DNA of 64,000 nucleotides from Shimia aestuarii (lineage in GTDB: Bacteria > Pseudomonadota > Alphaproteobacteria > Rhodobacterales > Rhodobacteraceae), in NCBI RefSeq assembly GCF_900114635.1, contig NZ_FOTQ01000001.1, positions 186,001-250,000 of the forward strand, in the 5' to 3' direction. The first letter of the stretch is position 1; every line of letters starts with the position of its first letter. Shown in pieces: positions 9,234 to 20,116 of this stretch. Under the pieces are notes generated by a model. That model ran no database searches and was not told the DNA's origin. It worked only from the letters and a program-made list of their open reading frames with translations. Position numbers and translations under genes: made by a program.

Positions 9234-9262
9234 AAAGGGCCGCCCTCAGGGGTGGCCTTTTT
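9234..9262 (+). terminator. Intrinsic terminator of leuA
   Basis: AAAGG-G-CCGCC ... GGTGGCCTTTTT: a GC-rich stem with one bulge running into T5, 22 bases after the leuA stop. Confidence 0.85.
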
Positions 9263-9380
9263 GTTTGACACGCTCAGCACAGCAACGACGACCTCCCACG
9301 GCTCAAAACGCTGGTGGCGAACGACCATGGCAAATCGCTGCAAAGATTGCAGTTCGGTCAAATCCGCCTTTTGCCCGTGT

Positions 9381-10148
9381 TCATTTTCTTCCGCTGAAAA
9401 CGTAACGGTTGAGCGAAAAGAAAAACCCTTGGCTTTGGTCCAGTAGCTGTTGATCCTCCAGCCAACTCATTTGCTCTTCAGCACTGAAGTCTGGCGACCC
9501 CTCCATGATTGCCGTCGCAAACCCCGCGGTTTGTTTCGCATATGTGTCGTCTCCAAAGTCAGTGTTCAGGACGACAAAGCTTTCCGTGGTAACATTCGAG
9601 AAACCCGACGAAATAAGCCTTTGCCCAAGCGATTTTGGCAAGTGGGCGTCAGCATAAACCGTCCTGTAGGCAACCAACATCCGGGACATCAGGTCAGGCT
9701 TGTTGTTCCGCCAAACAAGGGTATCCCAGTCAGTGTCGAGAATGACAATGCGCCCTCCGGGTCTAAGCACACGAAAAGCTTCTCTCAAAGCCTGATCTAC
9801 ATCCCCCAAGAAACAGAACAATTGCGCCGCAACCACAGCATCAAAAGTCGCATCTTCAAAGGGCAAGGACTGGGCATCACCCAGAAGAAATTCACCCTGC
9901 GGGCAAAGATGCTGTGCCATCGCGTTGATCGCTTCCGAGGAATCCAATCCAACCACACGACCGCTCGCCCCCACGCAATCGACCAACTCACGCGCGAATA
10001 TCCCATTGCCCGAGCCAAGTTCCAAAATATGTTCGCCGGTCCTCGGCGACAGCACGCGCATCAACTCCGAGCGTTGGTGCACCATGTCCTTGGTACGTGC
10101 CATGCGCTCTTGCTGGGCCGCCATCTCTTCATTGTAGAAGTCGCTCAT
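9381..10148 (-). CDS. Class I SAM-dependent methyltransferase
   Basis: 255 residues with the SAM-binding glycine-rich motif (ILELGSGNGIF, about residues 41-51), an acidic motif II (VVGLDSS) and FDAVVAAQL / LRPGGRIVILDTDW as motifs of UbiE/methyltransf_11-type enzymes. Substrate unknown. The gene is richer in A/T and in AT-ending codons than its neighbours, a hint of horizontal acquisition. Preceded by AAGGCGGC. Confidence 0.8.
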   Translation of the reverse strand: MSDFYNEEMAAQQERMARTKDMVHQRSELMRVLSPRTGEHILELGSGNGIFARELVDCVGASGRVVGLDSSEAINAMAQHLCPQGEFLLGDAQSLPFEDATFDAVVAAQLFCFLGDVDQALREAFRVLRPGGRIVILDTDWDTLVWRNNKPDLMSRMLVAYRTVYADAHLPKSLGQRLISSGFSNVTTESFVVLNTDFGDDTYAKQTAGFATAIMEGSPDFSAEEQMSWLEDQQLLDQSQGFFFSLNRYVFSGRK

Positions 10149-10300
10149 GATGCCGCCTTTCGCCCCCTCCCTTACACTTGGAAGCGTACCATTTTCGGCC
10201 CGATTTTGCGACCACCTTGGGCTCGAACACGCTGATCGCCACTACCGTCATGAAAGTACCCTTGCGACCACAAGCTCCGTTGAAGCCAAAAGGCCCCGCC
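10149..10300. other. Short spacer between methyltransferase and dioxygenase
   Basis: About 150 bases. A 40-codon leftward open frame (ATG near 10251) crosses it and runs into the methyltransferase start; it has no recognisable domain or good ribosome site and I do not call it a gene. Confidence 0.3.
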
Positions 10301-11206
10301 TCACCCCGCCGCCGCAACCACCTCCCGCGCCGCCGCCAGCCCGTCCGCGTCCGTCATCGAACAACACACGCTCACCAGCGTGCGCGGCTCGGAATAATCC
10401 CACGCCCGCCCGCGATGCAGCACGGCGCGTTGATCCCAGATCAGCACGTCGCCCACCTCCCATTTGTGGGAGTAGGTAAATTTCGGCAGCGTGCAGAACG
10501 CCATCAACTCAGCGATCAATGCCGCGCCCTCTTCGCGCCCCATGCCTTCGACCTCGTAGACATGGCTGGCAATGAACAGCCCCTCACGCCCGTTCACCGG
10601 GTTCGGCCACACGGCGGGCCAGCGCTGCGCTCCCCACTTGGTAAACTGCGCCTGTTGCGCCAGTTCCGGCGAAATCATCTCGCGCGAGCGGATGAAATTA
10701 TGCCCCAGTACGCGGCCCCTGATCCGATCCTTCAGTGCCTCCGGCATCTCGGCCCAAGCCGCGCGGGTCGAGGCAAGCTCGGTCTCGCCGCCGGTCTTGG
10801 TGACGACCTTGCCCATCAGGATATTGCACAGCGCCGGCACCGGCAGGAACGTGCTGTCGATATGCCACAACTGGTTCGCCTTGAGGTTCAGCGTGTGCAA
10901 ATCCATCTCGCCGGTCACGCCGCCCTCCTCGGTCTCATTGCTCACCGGGCGCACCGGCGCCTTTTCGCCTGGCTTGCGCTTGTCCGCTTCCCGGTCCTCG
11001 ATCGGTCCGAACATCTCGCCAAGCCGCAAATGCGCCTCCGGGCTCAGGTCCTGCCCCTTGAACAGCAACGCCGAATGTTCCTCGAACAACATCCGCAGCG
11101 CTCCAAATGTCGCCGCGCTCACATCCGACAGATCAACCCCTTCGACGATCACACCAAATGTCTCTGTCAACGGGGTGGTTTTCAGGGCATCCATGTCACC
11201 TGTCAT
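10301..11206 (-). CDS. TauD/TfdA-family Fe(II)/2-oxoglutarate dioxygenase
   Basis: 301 residues. The iron-binding HxD is WHIDSTF (His about 113, Asp about 115), the distal His is in VLHRGRAWDY near residue 261, and the 2-oxoglutarate-binding Arg follows in EPRTLVSV near residue 271. Family members hydroxylate taurine, 2,4-D, alkylsulfates and others, coupled to oxidative decarboxylation of 2-oxoglutarate. It is divergent from a LysR gene 97 bases away, which probably controls it. Confidence 0.85.
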   Translation of the reverse strand: MTGDMDALKTTPLTETFGVIVEGVDLSDVSAATFGALRMLFEEHSALLFKGQDLSPEAHLRLGEMFGPIEDREADKRKPGEKAPVRPVSNETEEGGVTGEMDLHTLNLKANQLWHIDSTFLPVPALCNILMGKVVTKTGGETELASTRAAWAEMPEALKDRIRGRVLGHNFIRSREMISPELAQQAQFTKWGAQRWPAVWPNPVNGREGLFIASHVYEVEGMGREEGAALIAELMAFCTLPKFTYSHKWEVGDVLIWDQRAVLHRGRAWDYSEPRTLVSVCCSMTDADGLAAAREVVAAAG

Positions 11207-11302
11207 CGCGCCTCTCCCTCACTCAATAGCTTTCGAGAACCATACCACCCCGATATTCGCGGGAAACTTGCGGTCTTTCTATCCATTGCATAGCTTGAGA
11301 CT

Positions 11303-12235
11303 ATGCCAAGCCGCTTTCGTCGCATCCAGACCCTGCTCACCCCGCTCCGTGTATTCGAAGCCGCTGCCCGCCTTGGCGGCTTTACCCGCGCCGCGCAGGA
11401 ACTCGGTATGCGCCAGCCCACGGTCTCGCGCCATATCGCCAATCTCGAAGCGGACCTCGGCGTCGCCCTGTTCCGGCGGGATCACAACAAGCTCACCCTG
11501 ACCGAGGCCGGGCGCGACCTTGCCCACGCGGTCGATCTCGGCCTCTCGCACATCCAGACCGCCGTGCACAGTGCGTCGGCCCGCGCCCCGCGCGGCGGGC
11601 TGACGCTGGCCTGTTCCTTCAGCTTTGCCCATGGTTGGCTCCTGCCGCGCTTTTCCGACCTGCGCCGCGCCGCCGGGGACACACCGATCCACTTGGTCGT
11701 CTCCTACTGGCTCGAAGACGTGAAGCTTGACGATGTCGACCTGATCGTGAACTGGCGCGGCGGCGGCTGGACCGATTGGCCCCGCCTCGCTCTCTTTGAC
11801 GAGGTGGTCTATCCGGTCTGCGCCCCGGCCTATCTCGATCACCACCCTCATCTCACCCAAGGCCCCGATGCCCTCAGCGCAGAAGACCTCCTGCATTTCG
11901 AGGAACGCGACCATGAGTTTGTCAGCTGGGATGAGTGGTTCGCCCAATCCGGACGCCCCACGCCACAGGCCCCCGACAGCTACCGCCATTCCAACTACCA
12001 TTTCATGATTCAGGCCGCGATGGATGGCGAAGGCGTGGCCCTTGGCTGGCACCACCTTGTCTGTGATCAGATCGCCTCGGGTCGCCTCGTGCGGATCGGT
12101 GCTCCGCTCCACGCCCGCTCGGGTGCCTACTCGCTGGAATACCGCCCGGATGTCGGCCCCCCCGACCTGCGCGAGTCGGTGCTCGGCTGGTTCCGCGATC
12201 AGGCCGCGACTCTGCCCCCTGCCCCAAAGTCCTGA
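11303..12235 (+). CDS. LysR-family regulator, GcvA-like, divergent from the dioxygenase
   Basis: 310 residues. The N-terminal HTH (VFEAAARLGGFTRAAQELGM, then RQPTVSRHI) and the overall form match LysR proteins of the GcvA/AmpR type. Its divergent position against the TauD-like gene, with a 96-base shared intergenic region, is the standard layout for a local activator. The inducer is unknown. Confidence 0.85.
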   Translation: MPSRFRRIQTLLTPLRVFEAAARLGGFTRAAQELGMRQPTVSRHIANLEADLGVALFRRDHNKLTLTEAGRDLAHAVDLGLSHIQTAVHSASARAPRGGLTLACSFSFAHGWLLPRFSDLRRAAGDTPIHLVVSYWLEDVKLDDVDLIVNWRGGGWTDWPRLALFDEVVYPVCAPAYLDHHPHLTQGPDALSAEDLLHFEERDHEFVSWDEWFAQSGRPTPQAPDSYRHSNYHFMIQAAMDGEGVALGWHHLVCDQIASGRLVRIGAPLHARSGAYSLEYRPDVGPPDLRESVLGWFRDQAATLPPAPKS

Positions 12236-12287
12236 CCACCCCGCAAACCCGGCGCGCGTTGGCTTCATCGGGTCATTTCGCGCGTCC

Positions 12288-12320
12288 ATACCGACGCAAT
12301 ACCGACGTGATACCGACGCA
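12288..12320. repeat. Three tandem 11-bp units ATACCGACNNN, locus 1
   Basis: Perfectly phased units at 12288, 12299 and 12310, with a decayed fourth (AAACCGCAAGC) at 12321. The same array occurs at 31956-31988. It lies between convergent LysR and rlmJ genes. Confidence 0.7.
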
Positions 12321-12413
12321 AAACCGCAAGCACTTTTCCCTGTTAACCAAGGGGTTTGGGACCGATTCGCGCCCCGAATAGAGCACCCGACCGCGCGCAG
12401 GCCCGCGCGATCG

Positions 12414-13199
12414 TTAACTTTTCAACGCCGCGAATTTCCGGCTCAGCCACTTGGCCTCGTCCTCAAGCCCGAAAGGCGCGTTCACGATGAACATGCCAGA
12501 CCCGACCATGCGATGCCCTTCTTTTGCTGGGGGAAAGCGCACCTCGTGATGCAGCACCTTGGCAAGCCCCTTGTCCTTGAGAGCGCCGGTCATGCCCTTG
12601 TGGCTCCCGTCGCTCAGGATGGGATACCAAAGCGCGATGACACCCACATTCCACTTGCGATGCAGCTTCCCGATAAACTCCGGTATCGCCTTGTAATCGC
12701 TCTTTATTTCATAACTCGGATCAATCAGGCACAGCCCCCGCCGCGGCTCGGGCGGACAGACGCCCATCACCATTTCGAACCCGTCCTGCTGATGGATTTT
12801 TGCCCCGGACCCGCGCATCGCCACCCGCAAAGCTTCGCATTCCTGCGGGTGCAGCTCGGCCAGCTTCATCCTGTCATCGTCCCGCAAAAGCGCCCGCGTC
12901 AGCACTGGTGAGCCCGGATAGGACACCGCCCCATGCTTTGCGCGCACAGTGGCAAGTGCTTGGGAATAAGGATGTTTTTCGTCAAACCATCCTTCGGCCA
13001 CGCCAATTCCCGCCGCGGCTTCCCCGGTCTTGAGCGCCGCGTCATCATCAAGTTGATAAAGCCCCCGCCCAGCATGAGTCTCCAGATAACTCATCGGCTT
13101 GGGCTTTTGCCCCATGTAATCCAGCATCACCGCCAAAAGCGCATGCTTGTGCACGTCCGCCAGATTGCCCGCGTGATAAATATGCTGATAGCTCAACAT
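12414..13199 (-). CDS. rlmJ: 23S rRNA (adenine-2030-N6)-methyltransferase
   Basis: 261 residues. The start MLSYQHIYHAGN...DVHKH is typical of the RlmJ/YhiR family, with ETHAGRGLY as the SAM-binding region and a DPSYE catalytic motif (N6-adenine methylase DPxY type). It modifies A2030 of 23S rRNA. I chose the ATG at 13199 (AGGGG 8 bases upstream) over an ATG 75 bases further out, since the family starts at this point. Confidence 0.92.
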   Translation of the reverse strand: MLSYQHIYHAGNLADVHKHALLAVMLDYMGQKPKPMSYLETHAGRGLYQLDDDAALKTGEAAAGIGVAEGWFDEKHPYSQALATVRAKHGAVSYPGSPVLTRALLRDDDRMKLAELHPQECEALRVAMRGSGAKIHQQDGFEMVMGVCPPEPRRGLCLIDPSYEIKSDYKAIPEFIGKLHRKWNVGVIALWYPILSDGSHKGMTGALKDKGLAKVLHHEVRFPPAKEGHRMVGSGMFIVNAPFGLEDEAKWLSRKFAALKS

Positions 13200-13383
13200 C
13201 TTGCGTCCCCTTGTCCTCTCCAAGAGATGCTCATCTTTTGACCTTGTTTGCAAGGCTTTCGGGCATCCATCCATGGCGCGGCGGATTCACGCGCATTTGC
13301 CCCGTGATGGCCCTTTCACAAAGCGTCCGCACTCCATATAAGAAGGTCGGCCCGCTGGCATCAGAGTCGCGGGCCCTTTCTGA

Positions 13384-14445
<1,062 letters not shown>

Positions 14446-14517
14446 CGCGCGGTTTGGACCGCGCGCGGTGGCGTGCTACATCTAACCCGTTGAACCTGAA
14501 CCACTCCCGGGGGCAAG

Positions 14518-15411
14518 GTGGCCAGAGACCGCAACCAAGGCGAAGACTACACAGGCCCGCTCAAACGCTTGTTTCTGGGCGTGATCCTGCTGTGCCTGCT
14601 GGGAATCTTTCTGCTCTGGCGCATCGACAGCCCGCGCGTGGAACGCTTCCGGGCGCAAGTTACCGACCGCATCGTCCCCAGCTTCGATTGGGCCATGGCC
14701 CCGGTGACAGGGGCCGTGAACCTGATCCGCGACTTTCAAAGCTACCAACGGATTGTCGAGCAAAACCAAGAGCTTCGCCGAGAGCTTCAGCAAATGAAAG
14801 CATGGAAGGAAGCCGCGCTTCAACTTGAACAGGAAAACGCGCGACTGCTTGATCTCAACAACGTGCGCCTTGATCCACGCCTGACCTACATCACCGGCGT
14901 CGTGCTGGCCGACAGCGGCTCGCCCTTCCGCCAATCCGTGCTACTGAATATCGGTGCCCGCGATGGCGTCGTTGATGGCTGGGCCACGATGGACGGGATC
15001 GGTCTTGTCGGGCGCATCTCGGGCGTGGGCAAGACAACCGCCCGCGTGATCCTGCTGACCGACAGCTCCAGCCGCATCCCTGCCCTGATCCAGCCCTCCG
15101 GCCAGACCGCGCTGATTGTCGGGGACAACTCGGTTGCGCCCCATGTCGATTTTCTCGAAACCCCTGATCTCGTGCGTCCGGGCGACCGGGTTGTGACCTC
15201 AGGAGACGGCGGCGTCTTTCCCGGTGGTCTTCTGATTGGGCAAGTCGCCACCGACCCCGGCGGTCGCCTGCGCGTGCGGCTTGCGGCGGATTACGAGCGG
15301 CTTGAATTCCTGCGGGTGCTGCGCCATCACGGTCAGGAACAGGTCTCGACACCGGGTCAGATCGTTCTTCCCGACGCCGCTCCTAATCCCGGAGAAGCCA
15401 GCGATGGCTAG
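14518..15411 (+). CDS. mreC: Rod-shape determining protein MreC
   Basis: 297 residues, GTG start. One transmembrane helix (about residues 22-40, LFLGVILLCLLGIFLLW), a coiled coil (about 75-110), then the periplasmic beta domain. It links MreB and PBP2/RodA across the inner membrane. Its 3' end overlaps mreD by 8 bases. Confidence 0.94.
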   Translation: MARDRNQGEDYTGPLKRLFLGVILLCLLGIFLLWRIDSPRVERFRAQVTDRIVPSFDWAMAPVTGAVNLIRDFQSYQRIVEQNQELRRELQQMKAWKEAALQLEQENARLLDLNNVRLDPRLTYITGVVLADSGSPFRQSVLLNIGARDGVVDGWATMDGIGLVGRISGVGKTTARVILLTDSSSRIPALIQPSGQTALIVGDNSVAPHVDFLETPDLVRPGDRVVTSGDGGVFPGGLLIGQVATDPGGRLRVRLAADYERLEFLRVLRHHGQEQVSTPGQIVLPDAAPNPGEASDG

Positions 15412-15940
15412 CGGTCTGATCCCCCGCAAGTGGTTGATGCGGCTAGGATATGCTGCGGTCTGCCTTGCCATCCTGTTCCTGCAGCTCCTGCCGCTGGAAA
15501 CCACGCCCCGCCGTTGGGCCGGGCCGGATCTGCTGGTGGTTGTGACGGTGGTTTGGGCGGCTCGCCAGCCGAAATTTACCCCGCCCCTTCTGGTGGCACT
15601 GGTTTTCCTTCTTGCCGATCTTCTGCTCATGCGCCCACCGGGCTTGATGGCAGCCGTCATGGTGCTTGCGGTCGAGGTCCTGCAACGTCGCGCGCCTTCC
15701 CTCAGAGCCTCGACCTTTGCCATCGAATGGGCCACGGCGGCGGCGGCAATGCTAACGATCATGCTGGTCTATCGCCTTGGTCTCATGGTGTTTTTCGTCG
15801 AACGCGCCTCGCTCGGCCTGACCCTGATGCAGACCATCATGAATATCTCGCTCTATCCGTTGATCGTCATGCTGTCCTCGGGACTGTTCGGCGTGCGCCG
15901 CGCGCCGGTGCGCGAAACCGGCATGGGGGCAGCAACATGA
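15404..15940 (+). CDS. mreD: Rod-shape determining protein MreD
   Basis: 178 residues, strongly hydrophobic with about five membrane helices, as in the MreD family. Start at the ATG at 15404 inside the mreC 3' end; a longer reading of the frame exists but the family begins here. Translationally coupled to mreC and overlapping mrdA by ATGA. Confidence 0.9.
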   Translation: MASGLIPRKWLMRLGYAAVCLAILFLQLLPLETTPRRWAGPDLLVVVTVVWAARQPKFTPPLLVALVFLLADLLLMRPPGLMAAVMVLAVEVLQRRAPSLRASTFAIEWATAAAAMLTIMLVYRLGLMVFFVERASLGLTLMQTIMNISLYPLIVMLSSGLFGVRRAPVRETGMGAAT

Positions 15941-17880
15941 GGAAATCGCCTGCGGAAATCGGCGAAAGCCATGTGCGCCTGTCCCGCCGCGCCCTGCTGC
16001 TTGGCGGCGCCCAACTGGCCTTTGTCGGCGGTCTCGGCTTGCGCATGCGCTATCTACAAGTGGAACAGGCCGATCAGTTCCGCCTACTGGCCGAAGAAAA
16101 CCGTATCAATATCCGGCTGATTCCCCCGGCTCGTGGCGAATTGTTCGACCGGAACGGAATCGTGCTGGCCCGCAACGAGCCCTCTTATCGCATCACCATC
16201 GTGCGCGAGGATGCGGGTGATGTGGACGCGGTGATCGGGCGGCTGGCGACGCTGGTCGAACTTGATCCGGATGACCTTGACCGCGCCATGACCGAGATGC
16301 GCCGCTCGCCCCCCTTCCTGCCGGTGACACTGGCCGACCGGATCAGCTGGGAAGAGATGAGCCGGGTCGCCGTCAATGCTCCGGCCCTGCCGGGCATCAC
16401 CCCCGAAGTGGGCCTGTCACGCTATTATCCCCTGAGGGGCGACCTTGCACACGTGGTCGGTTATGTCGGCCCGGTCTCCGACTACGATCTCTCCAAGATC
16501 GAGGACCCCGACCCTCTTTTGCGCATCCCCCGCTTCCAGATCGGCAAGGTCGGACTCGAGGCCAAGCTCGAAGACAACCTGCGCGGCAAGGCCGGATCAA
16601 AACGGGTCGAAGTCAATGCCGTGGGCCGCGTCATGCGCGAACTGGACCGGCGCGAGGGCCAGCCAGGCGACGATGTGCAATTGACCATCGACCAGCAACT
16701 GCAATCCTACACCCAAGCCCGGCTGGGCGAAGAAAGCGCCTCAGTCGTGGTGGTGGATTGCCGCTCCGGCGATCTCCTGACCGTGGCCTCCTCTCCCACA
16801 TTCGACCCAAACCTCTTTGTCGAGGGCATTTCGGTTGCCGACTACCGCGCCCTGACCGAAAACGACCACCGCCCGCTCGCCGCCAAGTCGGTACAGGGAA
16901 CCTATCCGCCCGGATCGACCTTCAAGATGATCACCGCGCTTGCGGCGCTACAGGAAGGCATCGTCAATACCGAGGACACGGTCTGGTGTCCCGGTCATCT
17001 CGAAGTCTCCAACCGCCGGTTCCACTGCTGGAAACGCGCCGGGCATGGACATGTCGACCTTGGCCAGGCCCTGCGGGAAAGCTGCGACGTCTATTTTTAT
17101 GAGCTGGCGCTGGAAGTGGGAATCGACAAGATCGCAGCCATAGCGGAACAGCTTGGCCTTGGCGTGCGGTATGACCTGCCCATGTCGGGCGTGGCGCGCG
17201 GGCTCAATCCGACTCGCGGCTGGAAGGAAACCGTGCGCGGCGAAAGCTGGGTCATCGGCGACACGGTGAACGCCTCGATCGGACAGGGATTTGTTCTGGC
17301 CTCACCGCTTCAGCTTGCGGTGATGACGGCACGGCTGGCCACCGGAATGAACATCTCCCCGCGCCTCGTCAAATCGCTGAACGGGATCGAGCAACCGGGC
17401 GTCACACCCGACAAGCTCGACATCAACGAGAACCACCTGCGCCAGATCCGGCGGGGCATGTACGCGGTTTCCAACCACCGGCGCGGCACCGCCTATGGCA
17501 GCCGCATCATCGAGGACAATTACCGCCTTGCCGGCAAGACCGGCACCAGCCAGGTACGCAACATCACCGCCGCCGAACGCGCCCGGGGCGTCACCCGCAA
17601 CGAAGACCTGCCCTGGGAACGCCGTGACCATGCGCTGTTTGTCAATTTCGCACCTTACGAAAACCCCGAGGTCGCCGTTGCCGTGGTGGTCGAACATGGC
17701 GGCGGTGGCTCCAAGGCAGCCGCCCCCATCGCCCGCGACGTCACGCTTCAGGCGCTCTACGGCGGAACGCCGCCTCTGGCCGCTTACCCGTCCAAGGACC
17801 GGGGCCGCATCCGCACCCAGCAGGAAGCGCTCGAAAAACTTGTTCCAGGACGCGAGATCACCCGGAGGGACCGGGCATGA
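15937..17880 (+). CDS. mrdA: Penicillin-binding protein 2 (elongasome transpeptidase)
   Basis: 647 residues. A single membrane anchor near residues 22-42, the PBP dimerisation domain, and a transpeptidase domain with the SxxK nucleophile STFK (Ser about 327), SCD (about 382) and KTGTS (about 534). It crosslinks peptidoglycan during rod elongation together with RodA, the next gene. The correct start is the ATG at 15937 in the ATGA overlap with mreD. Confidence 0.96.
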   Translation: MRKSPAEIGESHVRLSRRALLLGGAQLAFVGGLGLRMRYLQVEQADQFRLLAEENRINIRLIPPARGELFDRNGIVLARNEPSYRITIVREDAGDVDAVIGRLATLVELDPDDLDRAMTEMRRSPPFLPVTLADRISWEEMSRVAVNAPALPGITPEVGLSRYYPLRGDLAHVVGYVGPVSDYDLSKIEDPDPLLRIPRFQIGKVGLEAKLEDNLRGKAGSKRVEVNAVGRVMRELDRREGQPGDDVQLTIDQQLQSYTQARLGEESASVVVVDCRSGDLLTVASSPTFDPNLFVEGISVADYRALTENDHRPLAAKSVQGTYPPGSTFKMITALAALQEGIVNTEDTVWCPGHLEVSNRRFHCWKRAGHGHVDLGQALRESCDVYFYELALEVGIDKIAAIAEQLGLGVRYDLPMSGVARGLNPTRGWKETVRGESWVIGDTVNASIGQGFVLASPLQLAVMTARLATGMNISPRLVKSLNGIEQPGVTPDKLDINENHLRQIRRGMYAVSNHRRGTAYGSRIIEDNYRLAGKTGTSQVRNITAAERARGVTRNEDLPWERRDHALFVNFAPYENPEVAVAVVVEHGGGGSKAAAPIARDVTLQALYGGTPPLAAYPSKDRGRIRTQQEALEKLVPGREITRRDRA

Positions 17881-19016
17881 GCTATCTCGAATACACCGTC
17901 AAACACGTGCCCACCGGCCTGCGCAAGGTGCTTCACCTGAACTGGCCGCTGGTGCTTTTGCTGACCGCCGTCACCGGGGTTGGCTTTCTGATGCTCTATT
18001 CGGTTGCGGGCGGATCGTTCACACCATGGGCCGAACCCCAGATGAAACGCTATGCGCTGGGTTTGGTACTCATGCTGATCGTGGCAATGGTGCCGATCTG
18101 GTTCTGGCGCTCGGTCTCGGGTGCGGCCTATCTAGCAACGCTTCTCTTGCTGGTACTGGTCGAGGTCATGGGCTCGGTCGGCATGGGGGCGCAGCGCTGG
18201 ATCGATCTTGGTTTCATGCGCCTGCAACCCTCCGAGTTGATGAAAATCACACTGGTGATGAGCCTTGCCGCCTATTACGACTGGCTTCCCGCACGCAAGA
18301 CATCCAAGCCGCTCTGGGTGCTGCTCCCGGTGCTGATGATCCTGATCCCAACGGCGCTCGTCCTGCGGCAACCCGATCTTGGCACCTCGATCCTGCTGAT
18401 CACGGGCGGGGCGATCGTGATGTTCATGGCGGGGGTCCATTGGGCCTATTTCGCCGCCGTGATCGGTCTGGCCACCGGCACGGTCGTCGCGGTGTTCCAG
18501 TCGCGCGGCACGGACTGGCAGCTGCTCAAGGACTATCAGTACCGGAGGATCGACACGTTTCTGGACCCGTCTTCGGACCCGCTGGGCGCGGGATATCACA
18601 TCACCCAGTCCAAGATCGCGCTAGGCTCGGGCGGCTGGACCGGACGCGGCTTCATGCAGGGCACCCAAAGCCGTCTGAACTTTCTGCCTGAAAAACACAC
18701 CGACTTCATCTTCACCACGCTGGCTGAAGAGTTCGGCTTTGTCGGCGCGGCCTCCCTTCTGTCGCTCTACGTGCTGATCATCCTGTTCTGCATCGCGTCG
18801 GCGCTGGCCAACCGCGACCGCTATTCCGCGCTGCTGACACTCGGCATCGCCGGGGCCTTCTTCCTGTTCTTTGCGGTGAACATGTCCATGGTCATGGGGC
18901 TGGCCCCGGTTGTTGGCGTGCCGCTGCCGCTGGTCAGCTATGGCGGTTCGGCCATGCTGGTCCTGATGATCGCCTTCGGCCTTGTGCAAAGCGCGCACGT
19001 TCACCGCCCGCGCTGA
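17877..19016 (+). CDS. rodA: Rod-shape peptidoglycan glycosyltransferase RodA
   Basis: 379 residues, a SEDS-family polytopic membrane protein with about ten helices. The conserved region GSGGWTGRGFMQGTQ and EKHTDFIF, including the catalytic Asp context, is seen in the large loop. It polymerises glycan strands from lipid II in complex with PBP2. Overlaps mrdA by ATGA and closes the operon. Confidence 0.95.
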   Translation: MSYLEYTVKHVPTGLRKVLHLNWPLVLLLTAVTGVGFLMLYSVAGGSFTPWAEPQMKRYALGLVLMLIVAMVPIWFWRSVSGAAYLATLLLLVLVEVMGSVGMGAQRWIDLGFMRLQPSELMKITLVMSLAAYYDWLPARKTSKPLWVLLPVLMILIPTALVLRQPDLGTSILLITGGAIVMFMAGVHWAYFAAVIGLATGTVVAVFQSRGTDWQLLKDYQYRRIDTFLDPSSDPLGAGYHITQSKIALGSGGWTGRGFMQGTQSRLNFLPEKHTDFIFTTLAEEFGFVGAASLLSLYVLIILFCIASALANRDRYSALLTLGIAGAFFLFFAVNMSMVMGLAPVVGVPLPLVSYGGSAMLVLMIAFGLVQSAHVHRPR

Positions 19017-19185
19017 CACGGGGTACTCCCGCCCATTCCAGCCGCCGCTTGCGCGGCTGCTGTTCCGGTTGGGCGTGGCCGGACGGCGCGCCCGAGCGGG
19101 CGCTGGCCCGGTGGGGCCACGTCTTGCAAATCCATACGTAGAATGCCAGCAACGGGGGACAGGGAATGAAACGGAAAGGCGCGCC

Positions 19186-20115
19186 ATGATCAACGTGTTA
19201 TTCGCAGCCAAGGCGGAACGTTGGGAGACCTACGAAGCAACGCTCAACGAGGCTTTTGCCGAAATGGGCCTCACGGTCGACCTACGCACCAGCTTCGCCC
19301 CGGAAGAGGTCGACTATATCGTCTATGCGCCCAATAGCGACGTGCAGGACTTCACCCCCTACACCCGCTGCAAGGCCGTTCTGAACCTCTGGGCCGGGGT
19401 GGAAAACGTCGTCGGCAACACGACCCTGACGCAGCCGCTGGCGCGCATGGTCGATCCTGGCATGACCCAGGGCATGGTCGAATGGGTCACCGGTCACGTG
19501 ATGCGCCATCACCTTGGCATTGATCTTCATATCAAGGGCCAGGACGGCGAATGGCGCAGCTATGTCCCACCCCTGGCCAGCGAACGCCGCGTCACCATTC
19601 TCGGCCTTGGACAGCTGGGCATGGCCTGCGCCCGCGCCATCTCGGGGCTTGGCTTTCCGGTCACAGGCTGGAGCCGCACCCAGAAACAGACCGATGGAAT
19701 CACCTGCCTGCATGGTGAAGAAGGTTTGAACGTGGCACTCGGCAAGGCCGACATCCTTGTGCTCTTGCTGCCCAAAACCCCGGCGACCGAAAACATTCTG
19801 AACGCACAGTCACTCGCCCTCCTTCCAACGGGCTCCTTCATCATCAATCCGGGGCGTGGACCGCTGATCGACGACGACGCACTTCTTGCCGCGCTTGATG
19901 CGGGCCAGATCGCCCATGCCACGCTTGATGTCTTCCGCGTTGAACCCCTTCCCAAGGATCACCCGTTCTGGGCGCATCCCCGCGTCACGGTCACGCCGCA
20001 TATCGCCTCGGAAACCCGCGCCCGCACTGCCAGTCAGGTGATTGCCGAAAACATTCGGCGCGGCGAAGCAGGCGAGCCGTTCCTTTATCTCGTCGATCGC
20101 AGCGCCGGGTACTGA
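19186..20115 (+). CDS. ghrA: Glyoxylate/hydroxypyruvate reductase A
   Basis: 309 residues, D-isomer 2-hydroxyacid dehydrogenase of the GhrA type. NAD(P)-binding GLGQLG near residue 140, the catalytic Arg context NPGRGPLID, Glu in VEPLP and His in PHIAS. It reduces glyoxylate and hydroxypyruvate. I take the ATG at 19186; the open frame extends 200 bases upstream but without the family's N-terminus. Convergent with the sseB-like gene (1-base gap). Confidence 0.9.
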   Translation: MINVLFAAKAERWETYEATLNEAFAEMGLTVDLRTSFAPEEVDYIVYAPNSDVQDFTPYTRCKAVLNLWAGVENVVGNTTLTQPLARMVDPGMTQGMVEWVTGHVMRHHLGIDLHIKGQDGEWRSYVPPLASERRVTILGLGQLGMACARAISGLGFPVTGWSRTQKQTDGITCLHGEEGLNVALGKADILVLLLPKTPATENILNAQSLALLPTGSFIINPGRGPLIDDDALLAALDAGQIAHATLDVFRVEPLPKDHPFWAHPRVTVTPHIASETRARTASQVIAENIRRGEAGEPFLYLVDRSAGY

Positions 20116-20116
20116 G

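Noticed and set aside
10129-10317. 62-codon leftward frame before the methyltransferase
   Set aside because: No ribosome site or recognisable fold; overlaps the methyltransferase start.
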